Of a DNA stretch of 64,000 nucleotides, positions 1 through 11,654 are shown piece by piece. Both the position numbers and the translations under genes were made by a program. The stretch is from Agrypnia vestita (Eukaryota; Arthropoda; Insecta; Trichoptera; Phryganeidae). The stretch spans positions 62,001 through 126,000 of the forward strand of contig JADDOH010000472.1 of NCBI GenBank assembly GCA_016648135.1, in the 5' to 3' direction. Within the stretch, counting starts at the first letter, position 1; each line of letters starts with the position of its first letter. Below the pieces are notes generated by a model. It worked only from the letters and a program-made list of their open reading frames with translations, searched no databases and was not told the origin of the DNA.

Positions 1-68
1 AACCTGGAGACGATTGAGTAGTACTGATATGGAAGCTTTCGCTCTTAGAACGGTCCTAGGTAAGCGGT
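1..68. repeat. Dispersed repeat K, copy 1 (cut by window edge)
   Basis: This segment is about 85% identical to 62198-62265 in the same orientation; both contain the words GATATGGAAGCTTT and CGGTCCT with GGTAAGCG after it. No coding potential was seen. The class is unknown; the second copy follows an AATAAA-like stretch, so it could be the 3' part of a retroelement. Confidence 0.6.
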
Positions 69-560
69 GATTACCATTCACTTTATTATTTATTTATTTA
101 ATATAACATTACATTAAATTACATTACAAATATAATTATACAATAAAATTTATCATACAATCATATAATAAAATTTATAACTACCCAACTAGGCTGGCCT
201 GTTTTAGGGTAAGTTATATATTTCATTTTAAAACACAATATTCGACTATTTGTACTCATTAGTATATATAATTAATTAATGATTTAGAGTTCAAGTAAAT
301 TAGTACATTATAAAATTTTTAATTAGATTAAACAATACAAATATTTTAATTAAATTAATACAATAAAAAGTTAAATTAGATAAATATATTATATAAATTA
401 AAACATTAGTCTAACAGTAGTTTTCCAAATAAGATAATTAGATAAATACATTATATAAATTAATACATTAGTCTAACAGTAGTTATCCAAATAAGATAAA
501 AAAATTTTAAATATTTAAAACGAAGAAGAGGAAAAAAAATATAATAATAATACTCATTTT
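69..560. repeat. Very AT-rich stretch with a 62-bp tandem duplication
   Basis: The sequence is more than 80% A+T. Units 378-439 and 440-500 are near-identical 62-bp direct repeats, each containing ACATTAGTCTAACAGTAG. No gene is visible. Confidence 0.6.
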
Positions 561-1697
561 ACTAAAGAGTTTTATTTTATAATTTCCATGCGTCCATTTA
601 TAATTTTCACTGTATCCATATCCACCACATGTCTCTTAAAGGCTGGGACATGTACGAATGGAAGAAGTATTTCAAATATGTATCAAAACAAAAAAGGAAG
701 TACATTAATAAACCCCTGGAATATTGCTTTTTATATTCAAATTTTCATCTGCGAAATTAACGCTATCGACAGGAGGTTAAAATCACGTTCATGAATTTTA
801 TTGGCACTGTTAGCTTTGCATACGGTTTATATCTCCCCACAACCCTTGCAGGGATTTGCATCTCAGTGCTGTCTTTGAAAGAACTGTGAGTTCTTTGTTT
901 ACCGTCAGTCTCCTATCTTCGAGGCAGAGCATTCATTTTTCCGCCCACTGAAAAGCTTTCGATGTTGCAGTTAAAGCCATTCGGCATAGCGCGACGCCGT
1001 TCAATGTTGTATTAGTGGTATTGTTTTGTTATCTCCTTGAGAAAATTCTATTGCTTATTTTATTGGATTGAGACTAATAATTTATCTCATATTACATTAA
1101 TGACTTATAGGGACGAACAGATAAAATTAATTTATATTTATATTATTCCAATTAGTTACTAATAATACCACAGTCACCATTTTCTTACTTGTCGAATTTA
1201 ATTGGTTTTATTTTTAAATGATTAAAAAGAAATGTGAATAGATGGAAAATAAAAACAGTATAATCTCTACTCGAAGGAATTTTGTAATTTATTTAATCGT
1301 ATTTCAGAACCTATTAGAAAGTATTAAATACTTCACCTATCGATGAGAGATTTTGATACTAGAATAGTAAAATATAAAATATGTGTTATTCAGAGGTAAC
1401 ATAAATTATGTTTTCCATCCTTTTCTATGATGAAAATCATTAAAAAGCATGGAAAACATAGAGATCGTTTATGAATTCTCATTATAAAACAATCTCTAAG
1501 ATTATAATCAAATCAATCAATTATATAAAAAATATTTCAGGTAAGAGTTCCGGTGGTTGAATTTTTGGTTAGAAATATTTTTTGTGTCTCCATATTCAAT
1601 TTACTTAACTTATCAAAAAAATTTGTTCTCTATCTGCATCATCACACTTAAAATGTGTATAATTAATAATGTAAATTATTTCACGTTATTACATTAT
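561..1697. other. Intergenic, nothing recognised
   Basis: Only short open frames with no family resemblance. 780-1010 is less AT-rich than its surroundings but matches nothing else I could find in the window. Confidence 0.4.
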
Positions 1698-1698
1698 G

Positions 1699-1784
1699 CT
1701 AGCTGTTTGTTACCGGCGTTGCATGGGTTAAGGACAATGTTAAAAGTGAATTTTTGGGAGGAAACAAAGAATCCATTGTTTTCT
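1699..1784 (+). repeat. Dispersed repeat A, copy 1, 5' part
   Basis: It begins with the family-A head (CTAGCTGTT, then CCGGCGTTGCA and GGGTTAAGG), also present at 46331 and, inverted, near 58705. The copy is interrupted at 1785 by the TTAA-flanked element 1789-3085 and resumes at 3090. Confidence 0.6.
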
Positions 1785-1788
1785 TAAC

Positions 1789-3085
1789 CCTTAACCACTT
1801 ACCACATATTTTTGTTACACAACCACCTGTCATACGTCTGTGGGACTCCCGAATAAAATAATTCACCTAGGTAAAATTTAGTAAAGAATAGATTTTTTTT
1901 AATTAAAATTCTATTGAAGAACATATTATGAAGAACATATTAAACTCTTAATTAGAAGAAAAAGGCATATGAAAATCAGCATTTTTTTTCTTTTAATCAT
2001 AAATAATTGTCAATACCTCTTATTTCAGGCTTACAAAATAATATATTTGGAAAATGAGATCCACAAAAATTATCATGTAGAACAGGAACTTCTTACTACT
2101 TTTTTGTAATGTAAAATAATTAACAGACAGAAAAATATAACAATTCTTCATAAAGTCACAAATAAAATAAAATTGCAGTCTCTAAATTTATAGTTTTTCA
2201 CGTCAGCGAAAACACAGATTGTTTGAGCGTTCAAGGCAAAATGGTGCTTTACATTCGAAAAACATGTATTGTGTATTGCGTTTCTTTGTGTATTTGCAAG
2301 TTGAACAGTCTTTACGAACCCCCAACCTTTCTTCAGCCCTGCTGCTACATGGAACTGCTGATGAAGTGGTCACGTTTCCGTGGAGGATACGTTGAATTTC
2401 ACACGTTGCAATTTCACATTGTATTCGTCATTAAAAAAATGCTGCTAAATATCCAGTGAACAAGACAAAGAATTAAGCTCACTCTGATATGCTGGTTTTT
2501 TATCTTCTCTTTTCTGCACTATATTATACTGCAAAGTTCTCAATCGTAAAAACGGTGGGGTAGATGACCAACGAAATTAATTCCTTTCAAAATAATTCTT
2601 CTTCCACGATCTCCATCGAATTTCAGATCATTATCCTTAGATGAAAACTCTTTGTTTCCACGTAAAATTGAAGACAAATAATGTTGGGATGGAGAATTTT
2701 CTTTATCACCTTACAGTTGACTCTTCGTATATGGAATCAGATGCACAACTTTTTTCCAATACATGATCTAGCCCAACACAATCTTGACAGATCTTGTTCC
2801 AAACACCGCTCGGTATTATTGTCACTAAGAACCATTTTAAAAGAAAACTATAAAAGACACGATTAAAAAAAATTACGTAACCACCTACCATAGGTCTCTC
2901 AGACCCCCTGCGATAGTTTTTTAATCACCTGAAGCAAACGCACGCACGTACGAGTGCTTGGGCGACACTTAGGGGCGCAGGGAAAAGGTACAGGAACTCA
3001 CAAGTTAGTACGAAACTTGGGCGCAAAAATATTCACGATCTTCAATTTGACAGAGTTTGTGAGATGTATGGTAGGTGGTTAAGGG
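1789..3085. mobile_element. Non-autonomous piggyBac-like element (TTAA target duplication)
   Basis: The element is flanked by TTAA at 1785-1788 and 3086-3089. Left end CCCTTAACCACTTACCA and right end (reverse complement) CCCTTAACCACCTACCA form about 17-bp terminal inverted repeats with one mismatch. A subterminal variant of the end motif lies near 1818 (AACCACCTGTCATACG) and again near 2880 (AACCACCTACCATAGG). Known: TTAA duplication and CCC-starting ends are hallmarks of the piggyBac superfamily. No transposase domain or DDD motif is readable inside, so it is a deletion derivative or MITE. It sits inside a repeat A copy, so it inserted later than that repeat. Confidence 0.75.
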
Positions 3086-3089
3086 TTAA

Positions 3090-3500
3090 TAAAAACAATC
3101 TGTCCATTTCATCTAGGCTGGGAAAAATGTGATGTCCAGGAGGAAACATTTCTCAACGGTTCCTAAAGAATAAGTATGCAAAATTTGGGTCAGATCGGTT
3201 AAACTGTGTAGATTTGTGTATAAGAAATTTGGGAGGGGGAGAATGGTGCAAAGGGGGAAGTGGAAAAAGTCATTATTTTCCGTTAGGTCCAAGAATAAAT
3301 ATGAAAAATTTGAGTCAGATCGATCGAACGGTAGAGATTTTTTTCGATAATATTTCGTGGGTCGAGGGTGCGGTAAAGGGGATGAAGAAAATGTCATTTA
3401 TGTTACCCGCGGGTCCTAAAGAAAAATAATGCAAAATTTGAGTCAAATCGGTGGAACGGTACAGATTTGCAGGAAAATATATCATGGGCAGGGAGAGTAT
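3090..3500 (+). repeat. Dispersed repeat A, copy 1, 3' part with about 127-bp modules
   Basis: It continues the interrupted copy (word CATTTCATCTAGGCTGGGA, compare 46450 and 58590 inverted). It then shows three head-to-tail modules starting near 3159, 3284 and 3412. Each reads GGTCC, an AAGAATAA-like word, AAATTTGAGTCAGATCG, CGAACGGTA, then a G-rich stretch ending in TTACCCGC. Apparent open frames here are by-products of the repeat. Confidence 0.6.
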
Positions 3501-3539
3501 ATCACGAGATGAATCTTCATCACAATTTGCTGAGACAGA

Positions 3540-4560
3540 ATCGGTTTCTTGAGACAAGACTTTTTTGTTACCCTTATTGACTCTTCAATTTATCTCTGCT
3601 GTCGTTTCGTTAGTCTAGCCGTTTCTTTCTTATGAAAACGGCTTATAACCATTTTCCTACCATTTATTTGATCCAACAAAAACTTCTCTCATTGATGTGA
3701 ACTTTCTTAGGTTTGAAACACGAATAAGATTCAAATTAAGTACATTTACAAGCAGAAACGTCTAAAAGCTTCTCAGATGACTCTAAAAAAACATTTCAGT
3801 TTATTTTCAAAACTATCATTTCGTTTGCTTTTGGGGTATCTTTTCAAATTGAGATAATTTTCCAAATTGGATTTCACTAATTAAATAACTCGTTCTTTAG
3901 TTACAATTGGAATCGAAGTTTTCGTCCAAATATTGTTGATTCTTCGGAAACAATCACACATACCTATATCTGATTTCGATGGATCTTTTCCATAATACTT
4001 CAATTTCAGGTCGTTCTTGACAAATTAAATTAATTAAATGTCCTCCCTTATAGTTGGTAGCTGCTGATTGTCAAGTTCCTTGTATGGTCCGAATATAGCA
4101 TAAGTAGTCTGACTATGCCTCGAACTTCTTATTTAAAAGTCACAAAATCCATTTTTGACACTGTAACAATCGCAATGGTACTTTTATGGCATAAAAGTTA
4201 TTTTGGCTACGAAGAAAACACTCGCGAGTCAAGTCAATAAAGTCCTCAAAACAAATTCAAACTTGAGGGTATTTGCAGGTTGAAACCTAACAAATTCGAA
4301 GTCGCTGGTAACGTGTTGTTGCATGCAAATCGAAACGTCATGTATGATTTACTACTACTATTACTACTAAATAGAACAAAAAGTAAATATTTTTTTGTAT
4401 TTAGTTCAGGAGCCAAAATTGAGGATAGCGAAATATCACCATAAAAATGTCAATTTTTCAAAACTTGGTAGAACCCGAAACATATAGTTTTATTTTATTT
4501 TTAAAATTATTTTGATAATTTACGCTTAATTACGCAAGTTTTGAAATGTCTCGTATTAAG
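3540..4560. other. Intergenic, nothing recognised
   Basis: AT-rich single-copy-looking DNA without supported ORFs, inverted repeats or RNA genes. Confidence 0.4.
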
Positions 4561-4589
4561 GTAAGTCAAATTTTTTTTATTGGGACTGC

Positions 4590-4808
4590 CTAGTGTACAT
4601 TATAGTATGGTAACCACATAGTCGATTTGTATTCAACCTGACTCCTCACTAGTGATGCGTACAGAAGTTTTAATGTGTCGAGGTTCCTGAAATCTATTGC
4701 CACCCTTAGTACAAATCCTAAAATATTCAACGGCTTATTCGCGATATTGTTGATATGTTGTGCAAATGACAGTTTTTTTATTTTTTCAGAGAAATGAAAA
4801 AGTGACAA
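4590..4808 (-). pseudogene. LINE reverse transcriptase C-terminal fragment
   Basis: The minus strand encodes 72 residues with the post-catalytic signature of Jockey/CR1-group LINE ORF2 proteins: a LSFAQHINNIANK-like segment, then LGFVLR, FRNLDTLKLLYASLVRSQ and a W-x-PYY motif. Known: this block follows the FADD-containing palm/thumb region in non-LTR reverse transcriptases. The catalytic part is absent, so this is a truncated fossil. It differs from the ORF2 at 25.4-28.5 kb and therefore comes from another LINE family. Confidence 0.65.
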
Positions 4809-4994
4809 TGAGCAGTGAAAATGTAATGATCATTGCGACCTATAACTTCATCCGTAGCACTTGAAGCAATTATGAATGTTTTAAGTTTGACAATATTTCA
4901 AAATTGATTTTTTCAATTAATTTTAATTATTTATATGAAAGTATGTTCTATGAACACATTTACTGGCTTTTGTCACCACAAGGATGATTAATTA

Positions 4995-5240
4995 ATTAAG
5001 ATAAATTATAGAAGTCTCACAGAGACGAAGCTATTTGTATAAGAGAAAAGTGGATGGAAGTCTCTTATACGATGGCTCAGGCGCCAGATAAGGCGTTGAT
5101 CATTTAAGCCAGCTCAAAATATGTATGAGCTGGCGTAAATGATTACTCTACACAATGCAACGTTCACCAATTCCGTAGTAAAAACATCTACACATAATAA
5201 AATTTTTGAAAGTTCTATATATATGTTCTTTCCCATTAAC
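4995..5240 (-). repeat. Dispersed repeat J, copy 1
   Basis: The reverse complement matches 22235-22445 and, more distantly, 19150-19300. Shared words are ACTTTCAAAA at the head, ACGTTGCAT and GTGTAGAGT in the middle, and TAGCTTCGTCTCTGTGAGA then TATAATTTATCTT at the end. The constant 3' end suggests a SINE-like element, but no clear tRNA head was seen. Confidence 0.55.
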
Positions 5241-5660
5241 TAGTTAGTATACTTAGATTTCGCAACTGGTTTGATACCTTTATATTTTATAAAAAAATAA
5301 AATTAAAATAATCCCCCATCTCCTTTCGACATCCAATGAGAACTCAATTTTATTCCCACGCATAACGTTGAGAATATTTTTATTTATTGGCGATGTTACG
5401 AAGAATTCTACAATATTTCTTCCCTTATGTAGATTTTCTTCAATTAAATCTTTTTCAATATAACAATCGTCATGACCAGTATCATCGTCATCATAATTGT
5501 CATCATTTTTGAAAAATAAAAACCGCGGTTCTTATTTTTCGGATTTATGATGCACTACTCGTGCAGGTGCAGACACAAATTTGTTTTAGATAGTCAAAAC
5601 TAGAGAAAATTTGCGCAAAATCTCAAAAATATTATATTGTTCTACCTATATACTTATATA

Positions 5661-6773
5661 TTAGGTCCTTACATATGAAATTGACGTTTTACCGTACTGG
5701 CAAATTTGATCTCAAATATCTTCTCTTTGGTTAGGAATTCCAAATCCAAATTTTTACAGCTATTTACTCATGTATTTGTGTTTTGAAAATTATAATTCAT
5801 TTGTTTTTTCCTCAATTGTTTTTTTCTTTGCGTCACTCAGTTTACAAAATGAAAAACTTGAAATATCGCGTTATTTACGAGTACGAGTTCCACCGTGGCA
5901 CCAGTGCTGCAGAAACGGCTCGAAGGATTAATGATGTGTATGGCGACGGTGCCGCAAAAGAAAACACAGTGCGTTTTTGGTTCCAACGTTTTCGTTCTGG
6001 AAATTTCGACCTGCAGAACAAGCCCCGTGGACGGCCGGAGACCAAAGTTGATAATGAAGAATTGAAGGCTATTGTGGAAGCGGATCCATCGCAAACCACA
6101 TCCGAGTTAGCTGCAGGCTGCGGTGTTAGTGATAAAACTGTTTTAATCCACTTGAAGCAAATTGGTAAGGTGAAAAAGCTTGAAAGGTGGGTACCTCACG
6201 AATTGAGTGAAGCAAATCAACAAACGCGAGTTACTTGTGAGCGTTTGGTGGACTAGTGCTGGTGTCGTTCACTACAGCTTTCTTAAATCTGGCCAGACGA
6301 TTACGGTAGATGTCTATTGTCAGCAACTGCAAACCATGATGGAAAAGCTAGCTGCTAAACAACCGAGGCTGGTTAATCGCTCTAGGCCACTGCTGCTTCA
6401 TGATAACGCTAGACCACACACTGCACAACAGACGGCTACCAAATTAGAGGAGCTTCAATTGGAATGTCTAAGACATCCACCGTACTCTCCGGACCTTGCC
6501 CCAACAGATTACCATTTTTTTCGAAATTTGGATAACTTCTTGCAAAGGAAAAAATTCAACTCCGATGGGGCAGTCCAAACCGCCTTCAAAGATTTTATTG
6601 ATTCCCTTCCGAATGGTTTTTTTAGTAAAGGGATCGATGAACTACCTATGAGATGGCAAAAGTGCATAGATAGCAATGGTACATACTTTGATTAAATAAA
6701 TATATTATAATAAAAAAAAATCGACTTTATGTTCCTCCCATACTAAACGTCAATTTCATATGTAAGGACCTAA
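5661..6773 (+). mobile_element. mariner transposon, internally deleted copy
   Basis: The 1113-bp element is flanked by TA duplications at 5659-5660 and 6774-6775. The ends are about 30-bp inverted repeats starting TTAGGTCCTTACATATGAAA. It carries one mariner transposase gene (see 5849-6695) on the + strand. A mariner is normally close to 1.3 kb, so roughly 0.17-0.2 kb is missing. The intact terminal repeats mean it could still be mobilised in trans. A second copy with the same end sequence begins at 63697. Confidence 0.9.
5849..6695 (+). pseudogene. mariner transposase, deleted and frameshifted
   Basis: The N-terminal part (5849 to about 6235) encodes the paired-like helix-turn-helix DNA-binding region: a start MKNLKYRVIYEYEFHRG, then AARRIN-like, VRFWFQRFRSGNFD, a GRP hinge and a second helix-turn-helix. 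After ...TRVTC the frame changes and sequence jumps to the region preceding VVHYSFL. The stretch carrying the first catalytic Asp of the D,D34D triad is therefore missing. The second Asp (LLHDNARPH) and third Asp (PDLAPTDYHFF) remain, with exactly 34 residues between them, which is diagnostic of mariner proper. The reading ends at TYFD plus stop at 6695. Without the first Asp the product cannot be an active transposase. Confidence 0.88.
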
Positions 6774-6799
6774 TATTAATCATCAACACTCAATCTCTT

Positions 6800-7015
6800 G
6801 GTTTGTGTCTTCTGAGGTATTATATCACGTTTTTACAACCTTTCTGGCTAACGTTTCGGCTCCCATTGCTGTGTGTGACACAACACATCAGCCCTTATCA
6901 TGAAACCTGCAACAGGATCCGATATGCCAGAAAGGACGTAAAAACACCACACAATACCCCAGACACAAAACAAATGTTTCTAAGTGGCTCTGAAAACTTA
7001 AGAACATTCGTAATG
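6800..7015. repeat. Foldback repeat C, copy 1
   Basis: Two inverted arms of about 55-60 bp (6801-6862 and about 6918-6970), containing TTTGTGTCTTCTG, a GTTTTTACAAC word, GGCTAACGTTTCGG and their complements, enclose a roughly 55-bp unrelated core. The tail CTCTGAAAACTTAAGAACATT matches copies at 20340-20370 and 49100-49120. It lies 27 bp beyond the mariner end. Confidence 0.65.
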
Positions 7016-8000
7016 AGCACTCAAGGTTAATCTCAGATACGGCTCAAGGATTTGACTTAAATCAATACCTTTCAAAATTCAGCACAAAGATCTTAAACCG
7101 ATGAAATTGAATCATATTATGTTTTGACAATGAATCTTCCTAACGCTGGAGGCGAAGTACAGTTCCGTGGCAGCAGTCAGAGAGAAAGGTTAATCAATTT
7201 AGTTCCAGAGCGAACAATGCGGTGAATTAGGAAGGAAATGACTGGATTCCTGATAATTCCACGGGAAAATATCCCGCAGTTTCCTGTAGCGGTGATTCCG
7301 TCCGGCCCTGAAGGAAGTATTCAGATTTGCGGCCCTGTAAAATATCGATTTATTGAAAAGTTCACTAGTATATCTTCACTTTCAGCCGCCGTAGTCCTTG
7401 ATGAGGAATATCCTACATAATGTGATTGAAAAGTCCCATTTTTATTTTACCGACCGATGACTATTTTATCTTGGGTCTGAGAAAACCTTTCTCCTATCGT
7501 TTTTTATCTAGTCTTATGTATTACGAGTGTCGGTAAAGGGTTCAAAATGTCCGGCTTGATAATGCGTCTCAGCAAGCCATTCAAGCAAATTGGTACATAA
7601 AGAAGACTTCAAATAATTCATTCGATGAATTTTGTTCTATAATATGGTCAACCACATACAATGTCATAAACAGAATCAAAGACGACGTAGTCCAGTCAAA
7701 TCAGACGAAGAAAAGCCAAATCAAAGAAACATTATATGAAAAAAAGGAAACTTTAAAAGTAAAAGAACATGCTATATATAATAATATTAATAATATGCCT
7801 TCTTCTTTGCACTATACCATCTTATTGCCTAGATAGGCTGTTGAGGTCGGCTCTTCTCGTTTTCAGGCTCTATCTTTGGTTCTGGGTATCTCTTTCATCT
7901 AGGCCGTTTCTCTTTAGTGCACCATGTTATAACTCTTGTATGCAAAATGTCAAAAGTCCCCATTGCTGATGATCGACTCAGTGGTGTCAGTGTGATTCGT
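7016..8000. other. Intergenic, nothing firmly recognised
   Basis: 7640-7830 stays open on the + strand with a lysine-rich reading, possibly a worn LINE ORF1 or gag piece, but no motif supports it. The rest shows nothing. Confidence 0.3.
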
Positions 8001-8001
8001 A

Positions 8002-8150
8002 AAAGTTCCCTTCGATGTCGTCTCTCAGTTAACAGATAAATTGAGCAGTATAAAAGCAAAAGCAGCGATATCCAAAAAAATTATTGCAGTCATCGAGGAT
8101 TACTAATTTATAATGTAATGAATTCGAGATTTTATAAGAAAAATGGTTTA
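8002..8150 (+). repeat. Dispersed repeat L, copy 1
   Basis: Similar to 11140-11355: both have a TATAAAAG..AAAGCAG word, an AAAAATTATT stretch, CGAGGATTA, TAATTTA-like sequence and end in AATTCGAGATTTTATA. Confidence 0.4.
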
Positions 8151-8365
8151 TAAATTAATTGAAAACATAATTTTGGAAATAATTGATGCATTAAATATTG
8201 AATTCAGTACAGTTTTAATTAGAACCTAATATATATTGTTCCCTTTGCTTTCATACCCCTCAATTATTGATGTATTAGCTCTACAATTCATCAGTTAACA
8301 GCTGATTCATCAATTTATATTTATTTAAGGTGACGATTTTTAAATTTAACTTTGTTAGTATACAA

Positions 8366-8465
8366 TTGTATACTGACAAAGGGGCCATGGGCTCTGAAAC
8401 ATGTTGATATTTTCAATACAAAAGTGGTCTTTTACAAAGTTTATTTCTATACATTATATTAATAA
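8366..8465 (+). repeat. Penelope/retrozyme-like fragment with hammerhead-like core
   Basis: The sequence reads TATA-CTGACAA, a stem of AGGGGCC and GGCTCT around a 3-nt loop, then GAAACATGTT and GATA. This copies the order of a type-I hammerhead ribozyme (CUGANGA, stem II, GAAA, short stem III, cleavage site, stem I strand). Known: such cores occur in the terminal repeats of Penelope-like elements and retrozymes. Position 8 of the core is A instead of the catalytic G, so self-cleavage is unlikely. A sister copy is at 18751-18795. Confidence 0.4.
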
Positions 8466-8469
8466 TGTC

Positions 8470-9890
8470 ACCACAAAATTATTTTTCTGTTTTTGATAAA
8501 GAAGATTATATATTTATTTATTTTGATAAATATCCTGAAAATTTTTACTCTGTTCCTGTTTACAGTTTGGGAATATTTTTATTAAATTTTTAATATAGAG
8601 AGCATAAAAAATGCGTTTAAATATGATTATTTAATTCATAAATAGCAAAACTAACAGCCAATTTCAATGAAATTTACTAAACTTAGAAAAAAATGAGTTT
8701 CCGTCTTGATGAGGATACATTAATGTCGAAGTCAATCGAGGTTACATTAATCAAAGCGTTTATTTTTTTTCTAAGTTATATTTGAGAATTATTGTAGTGT
8801 AGTAGAAGTACTATATTAAGTGTAAGCATTGTTTAAGATCAAAACTGGGCTGAAATGCAATCGGACGTTCGAATATGATTTACTACTTAAATAAATAAAA
8901 AATGTTTAGTCAATGCATAATATTCTAGTGCTTATGTATATGTAATGTATGCTTAGAAAGCAATGTACGTCATAGGTAAAGAATCATGATGGTAAACAGA
9001 CAGAATGAAAACAAAAATACAAAAAAAATATCTTCAAACTCTCAGGAAATAGATTGCAGCGAATGGACAGAGAAAAGTGAGAGACACTAAGGAAAGGCTT
9101 TTGTCCAGAATCAAATATTAGACTGGCAGATAATGATGAAGATGATGACATGAATGCCATGCAAAAATGATAAAAACTTTTCGATATCATGATATGGATG
9201 GGGCTGTAATCTATTTTTGTAGCTTTTAAGCTTCAAAAATATTTTATTTTGAATTATATCATGAACAATGTACAAATCTCGACAAGACATGTAATATACT
9301 CGTAAGTCCAATGTAGACATTCACAAGAAAATGAAAAAAATCATACACATAAATCCGCAAAGAAGCAGTTTAAAGCAACTTGTTCCATTGTATCGATGGC
9401 AACATTAACAATATTCCCCGTTTTGCGCACATCGGTTTATGATTGAAATCTGAGATATAAATTTCAATTTCCGTCATAACTAAGATTTATGGATCGCGTA
9501 AATAATCTGGCCTTAAACCAGGTTTAACCCGCCTTACACAAAACCTCGCACACTCCATCACACGAAATATAATACTTACATGTATACATACTGTAAATAT
9601 AAAATTTACACTTACGTAATACAATGCTGCCTTAAATGTAACAAGGGTAGGGGAGGGCTTGCCTCGCTTCAAGGCTGACGTAAACAATGAAACATTTTTC
9701 GTGGAAAATAATGTAAGCAAAGAGGCCTATGAGTGAAGTTTTTGAAGTGTGGGAAATGAGATATCAAAGGATGGATTGAATATCGAGGCTCGCCAGTACA
9801 AAAATTTGTCTGTCGTGGATGGATACGTATATTTATCACCACGACTCCAGTTCAAGTGAAGTGACGGGAAGGAAGAATGCGTGTCAGAAG
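8470..9890. other. Intergenic, nothing recognised
   Basis: AT-rich DNA with only short uninformative open frames on both strands. Confidence 0.4.
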
Positions 9891-9895
9891 ATAAA

Positions 9896-10660
9896 TGAAG
9901 ACCCCATGGCAAGAAGTTGTTGTACTAACATTCAAGTCATTTTGAGATAATTAGACATTCGCCTATGAAAAATATGTTTAAATGCTAATTCAAGATTCAT
10001 TTTTATTGATTTATGTCACTAAAATATCAAAAAAGTATTTACAAAGTAAAAAAACGCATTAATGCACAAAAAAATAAAAATATACTAATTTTCCCTAAAA
10101 AAAGTAGTTAGCAACCATTTTTGGCCTCTGGAACTTATTTTTAATAAATAACTCCTTTTTAAAATTAGTAAAACACAAACATCAAACAAACCTTCAAATG
10201 CTTTCCGTCTTTACCATCCATTATCCAAAATTACAAAATACCTGGCATGTTAATTACTAATACAAAACATGGTATGTACTATTTATAATCATTGAAAAAT
10301 AATATACAAGTACATATTATAATAGTCTTCAAATAAAAACAAATATATGACAGTACTGCCAGAGTAAAATTTATAATAATCATAAATATTCCAATCAAAT
10401 TAAAAGGCTCGTTAATTTCAGAATGATGGCATAAACATGTTATTTTTAAAGATTACGCGTTCTTCCCATCAGTAACTGATTTGATTTTTATGAAAAAGTG
10501 TAGTTTACATGATCATCCCTATGATTTGAACACGTTCTAACTATTTTTAAGTTCTGAACTTATTTCCAATGGAAAGAGCGTACAATGTTTAGTTTAGACG
10601 GCTTATTAACTCATTTTTGACAAAAATGTTGGTTAACAACTTCTTGCCATTGGGTCTTCA
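9896..10660. mobile_element. Non-autonomous inverted-repeat element (about 765 bp)
   Basis: The left end TGAAGACCCCATGGCAAGAA (9896 onward) is matched, as reverse complement, by the right end TGAAGACCCAATGGCAAGAA ending at 10660. Similarity continues inwards for about 60 bp (GTTGTT, CTAACATT, a GTCA..TTTTGAG word). The interior has no coding potential, so this is MITE-like. Flanking duplication is short or eroded (AA/AA at most), so the superfamily cannot be assigned. Confidence 0.6.
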
Positions 10661-11139
10661 AATGTTATGTGAAAAAAACTCGATTCAAAAGCGGGGCAAA
10701 CTTCGATGTGACGCCTACTGGCTTGTCTCAGTGACGAAAAGGTACCTCATTATTGGATGCGTTTAGCGTTATTGGAACCGGTTACCGCATTTGTTAAGAG
10801 GATCATATTTTATGTAACATTGTTGATAATTGTTGAGTTGGTGCAGGCAGTCCCGTCTCCCCCGCCAAACCCTCCACGTACATGGCCGGTACATCAGCGT
10901 GTAGGAACCTCCCCATTAATACTGCAAGGGCTCTAGGGAGCGGTAATTCACGTCGTTAATAAACCCTGTGCACTTCATTAGCTGAGGTCTGGGCATAAAT
11001 AAGAACAGGACCTTGACACACCTCGAACTGGGTTTCATCGCTTCCAAACTGCAATAGATAGTTTTGTTATCAATCCAAACTTTTTTTTAAGTACGAGCAA
11101 ATAACCAAATCATTATTTTTTATCAAGGATATTAAAAAA
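10661..11139. other. Intergenic with a GC-richer patch
   Basis: 10840-11040 has higher GC content than its surroundings. No motif, ORF or repeat partner was found in the window. Confidence 0.3.
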
Positions 11140-11358
11140 AATAAAACATGAGGCATATAAAAGTTAAAGCAGTAATAGCCAAAAATAATCAAAGGTTATT
11201 ATTACGGTCGTTAGACATATTTAACTGTAAATGGTTACTGATATCTTATACGAACCGTAATCACTTACAGCCAAAAAGAAATTAAAAATGTTTTGAATTC
11301 CTACGAGGATTAGTAATTAAGAATATACTAAATTCGAGATTTTATAGGATATTTTATA
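11140..11358 (+). repeat. Dispersed repeat L, copy 2
   Basis: It shares the CGAGGATTAGTAATTAAGAA and AATTCGAGATTTTATAGGA end with 8096-8146 and the TATAAAAGTTAAAGCAGTAA word with 8050. No coding capacity. Confidence 0.4.
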
Positions 11359-11654
11359 GCTCTGTCGCTTCCAAAATAACGCCTTTATATCCATATTTTA
11401 AGCATAAGAGGCAATATCCACTTCAAACAAACAATCCCCAGGGATGTGTCTTGTGACAAATGGCCGTCACATGACGTGCTGTTTAGATCTAGAACATAAT
11501 AATGAAATTAGTATGTGAAATATTTTAGAATTTTTTATACATTAAAATGTACAATATAGAGGCACAAAGATAATCGTTGTAGACTCAAGCGGACCACCGG
11601 ACCATTTTTACAATTTTTCTTCGTTTTCTACTACCTAAATAATTTCAGTCTTGT

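Noticed and set aside
3113..3557. Several overlapping 70-95-codon frames
   Set aside because: They fall on the modular body of repeat A and recur with the repeat copies; artefacts of the repeat.
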